Origin: Mortierella sp. BCC40632
Taxonomy: Eukaryota > Mortierellomycota > Mortierellomycetes > Mortierellales > Mortierellaceae
Length of the DNA stretch: 64,000 bases
Direction: 5' to 3'
Assembly: GCA_011634665.1 (NCBI GenBank)
Contig: WAEK01000001.1
Coordinates: 3,098,001 to 3,162,000, forward strand
How positions within the stretch are numbered: the stretch's first letter is position 1; each line of letters begins with the position of its first letter. Positions 55,720-64,000 of this stretch are shown in pieces. Both the position numbers and the translations under genes were made by a program. Below the pieces are notes generated by a model. That model saw only the letters and a list, made by a program, of their open reading frames with translations, did not search any database and was not told the origin of the DNA.

Positions 55720-57288
55720 TCAAGAGCTGAACCGCTCGACTGAGTCTGCCACAGGTGAGGACGCGAACCCAACAGGGAGATTCCGTCTCGCAGGTTTAGG
55801 GCCTTCTCCTGAAGTCAAAGCACTCTGGGAACTGCTGGGTCCAAACACCAATGGCGCACCATTTGACTGTGGCCGATGTGTACCCGGGAGGTGGTTGTGA
55901 GGGGGTGAGCATGCCATCGAAGGATTCTCGTTTGTCCCGACAACTCCTCCTCCAAAAAAGCTGGATGGTGGGTCGAGCGGCGACGTTGGAACAGATGTAC
56001 CTGGGGTCGTTGGTTGGGATGAGCTAAAAGAGTGCTGCTTATTCGGATGCATCACTCCGGTGCTGCTTTGGGCTGGAGAGAGGTGAATCACAAGCGGACA
56101 TGGCCCTTGCTGTGGCTGCAGATCAAACTCGCCTTCTGTAGTAGGGGTCGTTGCAGTGTCTGTGCTTCGAGATGCAAGTTCAGCTGCAGTCGCGACTGAG
56201 CCCACAGTTTGGGCGAGAGAGATGGTTGAGTGCTCTCCTTGGATGCGTACGCCATGGCGGAAGGGGTCAGAGAGTGACCGATGGCTAGTCAGGCTTGAAT
56301 TTGGGTGCGCGTAAGGGGAGAAATGCGGGGTGGTCACTGAAGAAACAAAGGGTGGACCATTTGTCGGGAGAACCACAGGTGACGATGGTGAAAATCCCTG
56401 TGGTTGCGTTGCACCCATCACGGTTGAAGTTGTTGGTAGTAGTGATTGGGAAGATTCAGTAAACTTGGCAGAGCCTTTGATATCTGTGCTCAACGTAGTT
56501 GTCGATTCACCACCAACACAGGAAACAGAGAACTTTTCGCTGGAACCTGCTTCCTCGTCCCCTTCTTTTCCGTCCTCTTGGTTGACTGGAGGCTGGCCTC
56601 GCGAAGCCCATTTGAAGGAACTCCTACACCAAAGGGTCAGCAGCCGCATCATGCACCCCATCATTGCTATAGCGGCTACAGCACCAGCGGCCATGATGAT
56701 AATCAATACAGGCGAGAGCCCATCGCGCCGGAATTTGTAGGGGTCGTTTCCAAGAGTGATATTTCTGTTTCTACCTGGCGGCAGCGGCTTTTGTGAGGAT
56801 GAGATCCCAACGCAGACATTCCGCTGTCGATCACAGACACCTGCATAACAAGGAACTTCTTCTGAACAGAAATTGAGAAGACAGACTCCGGCGACACTGT
56901 ATTCGTAGTCGCGACAGCCATCAAAAAAGTCTCGTTTCGTGTCAAAGTTGCAACCGATCGTATACATACGCACGGGTGGTGGAGTGAGAGTGACGAAAGA
57001 GTCTGGATTGGGTAGACATTGGCAAACACGGTCGATACAGGGGAGACCAGATGGGCATGGGTTGTCATCAGAACAAAAGAGGTAGTCCTTGATGCAATAT
57101 CGTTTGTCGTAGATGGATTGAGATGGGTCGCAGGTCGAATTGACCCCAATCTCGATGGTCTCACTATTCTCCACAAGAGGTAGCTTCAGTTTGACCATGG
57201 TGAGAAGGATGGTATCAAAAGGAGATTGAGAGTACGGGTGTAGAGCAAAAGTATACAATATGAGTGGGCAAGAAGATAGAAAGCACAA
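55720..57288 (-). CDS. Single-pass membrane protein with cysteine-rich ectodomain
   Basis: Up to 522 aa from the ATG at 57288; an internal Met (MVKLKLPLVENSE, about 57198) is an alternative start, but only the longer form has a hydrophobic N-terminus (MCFLSSCPLILYTFAL) able to act as signal peptide. The ectodomain (to about residue 190) has about 16 Cys in two clusters: CIKDYLFCSDDNPCPSGLPC with CQCLPNP, and IGCNFD, DGCRDYEYSVAGVCLLNFC, CYAGVCDRQRNVC, in an EGF-like/knottin-like spacing. One transmembrane helix (VLIIIMAAGAVAAIAMMGCM) and a ~300-residue cytosolic Ser/Pro/Thr-rich tail follow. The layout is that of a fungal wall-sensor or receptor-like protein, but no known family was recognised. 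GA/CT-rich DNA lies upstream. Confidence 0.65.
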   Translation of the reverse strand: MCFLSSCPLILYTFALHPYSQSPFDTILLTMVKLKLPLVENSETIEIGVNSTCDPSQSIYDKRYCIKDYLFCSDDNPCPSGLPCIDRVCQCLPNPDSFVTLTPPPVRMYTIGCNFDTKRDFFDGCRDYEYSVAGVCLLNFCSEEVPCYAGVCDRQRNVCVGISSSQKPLPPGRNRNITLGNDPYKFRRDGLSPVLIIIMAAGAVAAIAMMGCMMRLLTLWCRSSFKWASRGQPPVNQEDGKEGDEEAGSSEKFSVSCVGGESTTTLSTDIKGSAKFTESSQSLLPTTSTVMGATQPQGFSPSSPVVLPTNGPPFVSSVTTPHFSPYAHPNSSLTSHRSLSDPFRHGVRIQGEHSTISLAQTVGSVATAAELASRSTDTATTPTTEGEFDLQPQQGPCPLVIHLSPAQSSTGVMHPNKQHSFSSSQPTTPGTSVPTSPLDPPSSFFGGGVVGTNENPSMACSPPHNHLPGTHRPQSNGAPLVFGPSSSQSALTSGEGPKPARRNLPVGFASSPVADSVERFSS

Positions 57289-59687
57289 CTACACTGCAGG
57301 CAGACTCTATTGTGTTTGTTGAGTGTCGATGGCCCTGTTAGCAAATGTAGATGTCCTGTTGGGAAGAGCCGGGACCTTGGATCGCAGGAGATGCTTCCTT
57401 CTTCACCGAGAAGAGCGGAGCGTGAAGATGAAGTGTATCAGAAAGGAAATAAAAGAAAAGAGAGAGATAAAAGAGTGGAATAATAAGAGAGAAAGAAGCA
57501 GAGAAGGACAAAGAGGGAAAGAGACAGACAGAGATAGAAAGATAGAAAGAGAGGCAGAGACAGAGAGAAAGAGAGAATGATAGAAAGAGAGAATGAGAGA
57601 AAGAGAAAAAGAACCAGAGAGAAAGGAGAGCTGGCAAAGGAGAGAGAAGAGGGGGAGGTAGTAGAGACAGAGAAGAAAAGAAGTGAGGCAGAGGAATGGG
57701 CCGTTGATGTGTACATACTATGTAGCCAGGGATGAAAAGAACTGCGAAAGGGAAGGAACAAGGGGTGAGGAGTGCAGTCAAGGAAGAGGCGCGGGAAAGA
57801 GCAGGAGACAGAGGCACGGAAGGGATGCTTGGATGCCCAACGAGGGTGACGAGGGCAATGAAGGTGATAAGGAAAGGACATAGGTATGAGAGTGAATGTT
57901 TTTGAGGACTCAACTTGCTTCTTTCGTCCGAACCCTCGGCATCTGAAGGATGAGCCCGATCGGCTACTCCCACAGAACCGAAATCCTTTTAGCATCAAAG
58001 TCAATATATATACCAATAACCTCCAAGACGATGTCTGCGAACACCAAAGAGAGCAAAAGATGCTTGGGTATCGACCTTCTAAGAAGAATAAGGCTATGCT
58101 TTTGTTTGTCAAAGCACTGTTGTCGTGAACAGGTGTCTCTGAGGAAGACGCAGGAGCGACAACAGCCGAAATGTCTTCTTGATCCGTTCTGAACAAAATC
58201 AAGAGGTCCCTCCTTGCCCCCGGATACAAGGGATCGAACGTGGCATCGGTATACCAACCAAAGCTTTAATGATAGGCTGGTGTAGTGAAAAGATCTGCCA
58301 AAGGTTAAAGCAATCCAATATTTGCAAATGGAGGGGTTTGAAAGGCAAGTACAAGAAGGGCAGTGGCTATCCAAGTAAACTGCAGCACTGTGGTATTGTG
58401 GGTTCGGGCTCAGGAGCGCACGTCCATCGCACGAGATAAGTCTCTAGATTTCTTTCTTGGTACCAAAGAGCTGGCTGAAGGCAATCGCCCAAGTCACTCA
58501 TAGACAACCGGGTTTGGAATCCGGTTACTGGGGATACCGTGTTCGTAGAGAAGGGGGGCCAACACTCTATATTGTAGTTGATACACACTTCCTCGTTAAC
58601 AGTTTATTCGTGGCTTTATTTAGATAGCCATTCTCTTGACCATTAAGACATCAACTCGTGGCACTTTATCAAGCACAACACCCGAGCAAAGCAACAACTC
58701 CTGATGAGTAATCTCTTGTATATTCTGGAAACCGATTTATCTAGGTCTGTTTTGTTGGACAGAAACCGGCTAGATATACAAAAGACAAACTAGGAGAAAC
58801 TGGCAGCGCATGGACAAATGGGGCAAGTCAAGAGTGAGCACCAGTAACTGAGAGATCTGTATTTGCAACATGAGGAGATGGGAAGAAGACGGCGTGACCA
58901 GGCAAAACAAAGAGACAATTCCGGCTCCAAGTCAACAGAGAACAACAGGGTGACACTTCTATGCAAGAGAAACATTGGTCGTCTCGCGTAGAGTCCATTT
59001 TGAACCCTCCGATTCGGTCTTTATCACTTGAGGATACACGGTTCATTTATGTGGATAGTTCGGTAGTTGATGATAGACATGAGCGGACCTGGTCGTGGGC
59101 GCGTTGTCTCAAATCTATAGGATTCATTCCCCGCCGTGATAAGGTCCTTTTTGATAAGACTCTTCTCTTTCGCAGTGACCATTGGGTGATGCTCGTCATA
59201 GGTGGCTCACTCTTATCCTCAAAAAAAAAAAAAAAAAAAAAAAAAAAAGAAAAAGGCAGTAGATGAGTAGGGAGCATCTCCACGCTGTGCTGTGCCAGTG
59301 AATCGATACCAAAGGACCAACTCCGTTCACTCTGATCGTTCTTCTGCACCAGAAATGAGGAGCGGAGGGCTCCTCTCTTCGAAAGAAGCAATGAACGATT
59401 AGAGCGGATTAGATCGAATAAGGCAGGTTGTTGGTGTTTCTGACATGTGTTTGTCCTGAGAGAGAGGTGGCCTTCATCATCGTCATGATCATGATCATGA
59501 TCATGAAAGTCTCCGCTCTTGCTTGCATGGTCCCTTTACCCCACAACGCATGTCCAATGTTTGCATTCTCTGAGAGCACCGAGAAGAGGGCGTGGGCGTT
59601 GTGATAACTCATCGATCGCTGATCTGTTGGCTCTCGCCTTGTCAGTCAAGATATCAAAGTCTTCATGAATGTAGGAAAGGTAAGAGT

Positions 59688-59725
<38 letters not shown>

Positions 59726-62524
59726 AAGGGAGAAAGGTGAGTCCCTGTGTGTCTTTGTTTGTGCCTGGTTCCTAGAGGGACACTCCTTCCAATGCAAAGA
59801 CAGTGATAACGAAATCAGAGTTTCGGCCCCTCCCTTCGGTCAAATGCCACGCTATGTCTGATCTCTCTCTCTCTCTCTCTCCTCTGGCTCGAATGCTCTC
59901 ACTCGGATTCGCCGTGCACTGGGAGCAATGACCCTCTAGTCCTTATCTCTCCAGAGTTACTCACTCAGTTATGTTTTCTGCCCTCTCCTCCTTTTCCTCT
60001 CCATTTGCAGTCAGGGACCACTGGCGAAAAGGAAAGGAGAGACGAGATCAAAGCAACTCTATTTCGACATCGCGCAGCTCTGTCGATCATGCGGCCAAAG
60101 GTGGTTTCGACTCACTTTTTTTTTTTTTTTTTTTTTGATAAAGTGCTGGTGGTGGGACGTCAGTCTATGCTCGTCCAGACGTGACTTTGATAGCAAAACC
60201 AATTAGTTTGACCATCTTACGTCCGAAAGATTTCATAGTGCATCAAGGGTGAGGACGGAAGAGCATAAATTATATGCCTGGGCAGGAGAGAGAAAGAGAT
60301 AGAGAGGAAGAAAGAAAGAGGAGGAAGCGATTTCCGAATTACATAACCAAAACAGGCCGACCATTATCACTCCACAGAAACTTACCAGTACATGAGCACC
60401 TTCCTACACGCACACAAGAGCTGTCAACGTCTTCGGGTGAGTCAAGTCCGAAGAAGCTCAAAGGAACGTTGGTGGGGAAGACAAAATGGATGGAGAAGGG
60501 GAAGAAACGGGTGTGGCCAGCCTCGCGAACTTCCTTCCTCTTATGTCCTGCGCAAAGTAAGCCAGTGTCCACGGAGCAATTGGTTTCTTGTCATAGCCCA
60601 TGACTACGAGGGCCTTAGTGAACCTTCGGAACTTTTTTTTTTTTTTTTTTTTTTAGTAGTAGTAGTAGTAGGGACATCCGAGTTATTATCCTTCTCTGGC
60701 ACAGGTCCAGTGGTACTCGACAGCTCGTGGAGAGAATAAGGAGACCAATCCAAGAGGCCAGATAAAAAAAAAAGTAAAAAAAAAAAAAAAAAAAAAGTGG
60801 GGAGGAAATGCTAATTCTCTATCTCGATTAATCCCTTATTCAGGGTGAAGAGAGAGAGAGAGAGGGTAAAAGAGAGAAAGAGAGAGGCCTTTGCTCTGTT
60901 GTTCATGGAAGTAAAAGAGGAAAGTATTTCCGCATTCACCCTCCCACGGCCCTCTTGCCTCACTGTCAGAAGGCTGACCGTTTTCGTGGCACAAGAAGGG
61001 AGAAAGAGAGAAAGAGAAGAGAGAGAGAGAAATTGCCGTGGAGGAGGGTGAGAGAGTAGGATAGGAGACGACGTTAACCTTGATTCGAGTACGAGGAGAG
61101 TGTGGGTGGGACAGGGACAGGGAGGTGATGGCTGACGGCAAACCCCGAATCCTCCCTTGGGAGAGGCTCTGGTTTATGCGTGCAGGACTGCGATGGGTGC
61201 ATGACCGAACTCCTTCTTCCGATATCTTCCACAGTAGATCTAGCGGGTGCGTCTGTCATTCTCCCTGGTACGCCCATTCCCCTCTCTTCCATTTATCTTG
61301 CGACTATTTGTTTCTCTCTCTTTCTCTCTCTCTCACCCAGAAAGGGGAAGAAAAGAGAGCGTACAGACACGCGTGCCCTGCGATGCATATATGCAGTTTA
61401 GAAGCTGCAGGACAAGTGTCGCAGTGAGAGAAAGAGAGAGAAGGAGAGAGAGAGGGAGAGGGAGAAAGTGCGGGTGTCTGAGTCTACGAGTGAGCAAAAG
61501 CAGAGTGAGGGGAGATAGGGCATCGTCAGCGGTCAGTCGCAGGCGCTCTCAAGTCGAGGCCATCCATCTTTATCTCTTCCCTTCCACTCTCCAGGCCCAG
61601 TCACAGCCCATTTTCTTCTCTGACTGCATTGATCTTTCTCTCTTTTTCGATGGACCAGTCTTTGTTCGATCTGTTCATCTTGGCTCAGGGAGTGCTCGGC
61701 ACGAGCCTTGGACTTCTGTAGGCCAGAGCGGAATGCGGGACCTCAGTGGCACAGTGATCTGGTTGCAGAAAATGCCTGTCTGTTCTCTGTCGTCTGTTGT
61801 CTGTTGTCTGTGTGCATGCACTCGGAGGGAACAGGGGACACACGCGTGCTCAAGGACAGCGTCCTCCTGACCGTTGTGGAGGGTTCGGGCGAGTGTGGGG
61901 CAGAGAAGACGATGTGCTAAAGGACTGGAAAGGGCGCCGGCCCATTGGTCCAGTCCGATCCAGCAGGGTCATGACATAAACGACTGCAGTGCAATGTCAG
62001 GCAACTGCCCGTCCATCCCAGGGCAGAGAAGGTATCGTTATCCAGTTGCTCTCTCCTCATTTTTTTCTGGCGCTACTCAGTAGTCTCTTTGGGCAGTTGG
62101 CTAGTGGATGGATGACGAGGCATCCAGTGCTGCAGCAAAAGGAGGAAAAAAAGCGAGGGCCGGAAAGTTTAATTCGCCCTTCGGACAGTCGTCCACTCGA
62201 GGCGCCTTTTTTTCCATATGACAGCCGATAGACCACTCTATCCGATTCAAACTAGCAGTCCCCCTCCTCCTCTCTCCCACTCCTTGCCTCGTGCAAGATC
62301 TGCTCCTGCGACGCCCGTGTGCCCGACCAGTTCGTTCTCATTCTCTCTCTCTTGGATCTGCTGCACCGGTGGCCACCATGGCCACCCCCTCCCTCTTTCC
62401 TTCTCTTCTCACTCACCCTTCCTACCCCTTCTCTTACCCCTCCTTCTACCTCCTCCTACTCCTCCTCTTTTCTCGCTTTCCGAGATTCGGTCAGGTCCTG
62501 CCTAATCCAACCGCAGTCGACGGC
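57289..62524. other. Gene-poor, low-complexity region of about 5.2 kb
   Basis: No gene could be supported. Contents: GA-rich DNA (about 57440-57690), an A run (59221-59248), an ATGATC repeat (about 59484-59505), GA and CT tracts (59690-59722, 59861-59881), T runs (60116-60136, 60633-60654) followed by an AGT tract, an A run (60776-60796) and more GA-rich DNA (60847-61050, 61420-61470). Open frames are artefacts of these repeats. The last part is the distal promoter of glutamate synthase. Confidence 0.6.
59484..59505. repeat. (ATGATC)n hexanucleotide repeat
   Basis: About three and a half ATGATC units in tandem. Each unit pair forms self-complementary TGATCA sites. Confidence 0.85.
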
Positions 62525-62535
62525 CCGATAATCGG
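62525..62535. promoter_or_regulatory. 11-bp palindrome containing a GATA site, upstream of GOGAT
   Basis: CCGATAATCGG is a perfect inverted repeat around one A and contains GATAA. GATA factors such as AreA/Nit2 control nitrogen genes in fungi. It lies 13 bp before the TATA box of the glutamate synthase gene; function is inferred from position. Confidence 0.45.
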
Positions 62536-62547
62536 CCTCGCCGCAGA

Positions 62548-62555
62548 TATATAAA
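62548..62555 (+). promoter_or_regulatory. TATA box of the glutamate synthase gene
   Basis: TATATAAA, about 520 bp before the ATG at 63075, followed by a long CT-rich leader. It could mean a ~490-nt 5' UTR or an unseen leader intron. Confidence 0.55.
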
Positions 62556-63074
62556 CCTCGGCTTGACCTCCCCTCGGCCTCCGCTTTTTCTCCTCCTCTT
62601 CCTCTCTCGCTCTTGCTCTTTTCTCTTTCTCTCTTTTCTCTCTTTCTTTCTCTCCCCCACTCTGACTCGTCTTGTCTTTTTTGTTCTTTGTTCGCCTTGT
62701 GCACTCTGTATCTTTACACTTTACCCCACCCTCCACTCTCCTCCCACTCCAACACGCCATCCTTCCTTTTGACTCCCCAAAGAGACTGCTCACCTCTTTT
62801 TATTGTCTAAAGTCGGATCCGTTGTCGTTGCCATTGTAGCATCAATACCTTGTACATTCTAACGCTGTCCTCCCACTCACCCACTCATCCACTTACCCAC
62901 CACCACCACCACCGCCACTACCTCTTTACCCTCATTCACACACATACACCCATTTGTATCTACTCTTTGTTGATTCACCACTCGATATCATTTCTCCGCC
63001 ACATTTTGCACTGCACCACTCTTCTAGTATTGCCACCACTTTGACTTTTTTGCCCATTAATCACACCTGCAGCC

Positions 63075-64000
63075 ATGGATAACTTCATGACCATGAACAA
63101 TGTCGAGAGCAACGGCTCTTGGGCTCATGCCCTGCCCGTTGCCCAGGGTCTCTACAACCCAGAGAACGAGAAGGATTCGTGTGGTGTCGGCTTCATCGCC
63201 AACATCAAGGGCGAGAGCTCTCACCACATTCTCAAAGATGCCGCCCATATCCTTTGCAACATGGTACGTTCCATCTCCTTCCGCCACACATTTGCATTCA
63301 CACCTACTCGACATCTACATGTCACCTGCCGATTATGATCCTTTCTCTATCGTCTTTTTACTCAGTCCGTGCGTGTTCTCTCTTTTGTTCAACCTTTGCC
63401 TGGATACTCATCCTCTTTTCCACCTCTGCATGCATGCATCGATGCATTCCTACTTTTGTCATGGATAGACTCACCGTGGTGCCACCAGTGCCGACCCACG
63501 CGACGGTGACGGTGCCGGAGTCATGACAGGTATTCCTCACACATTTATGGTCGAGGAGGCTGCCCGTCTAGGAATCACTCTTCCTGCCAAGGGCGAGTAC
63601 GCTGTCGGCAACGTCTTCCTCCGACCAGACGAGCCCCATGTGCGTGAGCAAAAGTCGATCTTCGAGTCGATCGCTCAACAGAATGGTCTTAAGGTCCTTG
63701 GCTGGCGTCTTGTCCCCGTCGATAACTCGATCTTGGGTCCCTCGGCCAAGTCGAAGGAGCCATCCATCCAACAGCCCTTCGTCGTCCTCGACCCTGCTGT
63801 CCACGCCACGTTCGATAACAAGCTCTTCCACAGACAGTTGTACCTGTTGCGCAAGCAATCGACGCACGCGATCACTCTCAAGAACTGGTTCTACATCTGT
63901 TCTCTCTCGAACCAGAACATTGTCTTCAAGGGTCAGCTCTCGCCCGTGCAGGTGTACAGTTTCTTCTACGATCTGCAGAATCACCAGTACCAGACCCACT
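63075..64000 (+). CDS. GLT1: Glutamate synthase (NADH-GOGAT), N-terminal part (3' end outside window)
   Basis: Predicted exons are 63075-63263 and 63469->64000, joined in phase 0 (about 177 codons of the second exon are visible). A short propeptide precedes KDSCGVGFIANIKG, with Cys36 as the expected N-terminal nucleophile of the class II glutamine amidotransferase domain. THRGATSADPRDGDGAGVMT, the typical glutaminase loop, follows across the intron, then IPHTFMVEEAARLGI and FLRPDEPHVREQK. The full enzyme (about 2100 aa) converts 2-oxoglutarate and glutamine to glutamate with NADH. The intron (63264-63468) is about 205 bp. A long CT-rich leader with TATA and a GATA-containing palindrome upstream fits a strongly expressed nitrogen-regulated gene. 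Confidence 0.95.

Noticed and set aside
57338..58229. Minus-strand open frames of 211 and 263 codons
   Set aside because: They are translations of GA/CT repeats (Ser/Leu/Phe runs) and have no recognisable domain.
61247..61870. 207-codon open frame in the gene-poor region
   Set aside because: Arg/Ser/Cys-rich translation of GA/CT microsatellites without domain or splice support.

Overview
This window is nuclear DNA from a filamentous, early-diverging fungus, most likely Mortierellomycotina (Mortierella/Linnemannia-type). The support is: many short GT-AG introns (about 60-150 bp, with one of 643 bp), CT-rich leaders and introns, many A/T homopolymers and GA/CT microsatellites, AA11-like copper monooxygenases, a TBCK orthologue of the kind Dikarya generally lack, and a standard eukaryotic gene set. 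The assignment is by inference from protein content; no database search was possible. There is no sign of prokaryotic, viral or transposon coding sequence.

Layout. 1-524: 3' end of the mitochondrial insertase OXA1. 525-7711: gene-poor, CT-rich DNA with one probably broken small secreted-protein gene (~3648-3997), a large GA/CT microsatellite pair and a strong G-quadruplex motif. 7712-13789 (+): very long tandem-START, tail-anchored protein. 14011-18625 (-): ten-exon TBCK (pseudokinase, RabGAP, rhodanese). 19963-21790 (+): mitochondrial stomatin-like protein 2. 23777-24577 (+): TLC-domain membrane protein. 25244-26358 (+): AA11-like LPMO. 27152-28771 and 30891-32509 (+): two arrestin-fold proteins, only the first with PPxY motifs. 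32775-34541 (-): ankyrin-repeat protein. 35057-35129 (+): tRNA-Lys(CUU). 35389-37299 (+): type II DUF1647-like glycosyltransferase candidate. 37523-43513 (-): ABCC/MRP transporter. 44587-44970 (+): small two-frame gene overlapping the start of CDC25 (44957-47105, +). 47566-48345 (-): second AA11-like LPMO. 49525-51260 (-): PEX10, divergent from TIM23 (51878-52621, +). 54355-55428 (-): PAM2-motif, Q-rich disordered protein. 55720-57288 (-): Cys-rich single-pass membrane protein. 57289-63074: low-complexity intergenic DNA. 63075-64000 (+): 5' part of glutamate synthase (NADH-GOGAT).

The genes do not form a dedicated cluster. They sample organelle biogenesis (OXA1, SLP2, TIM23, PEX10), membrane lipid and transporter biology (START protein, TLC protein, ABCC), endosomal trafficking and ubiquitin adaptors (TBCK, arrestins), cell-cycle control (CDC25), wall or chitin oxidation (two LPMOs) and nitrogen assimilation (GOGAT). 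The less ordinary observations are: three introns whose 3' splice site directly follows a 17-32 nt A tract; a strong bias for long A runs to end in G; the tandem-START tail-anchored architecture; an inferred GC-AG intron in TBCK; overlapping reading frames just upstream of CDC25; and a hairpin-plus-T terminator-like element behind the tRNA. Exon boundaries were worked out by hand from splice signals, frame continuity and remembered family motifs, so they are predictions.
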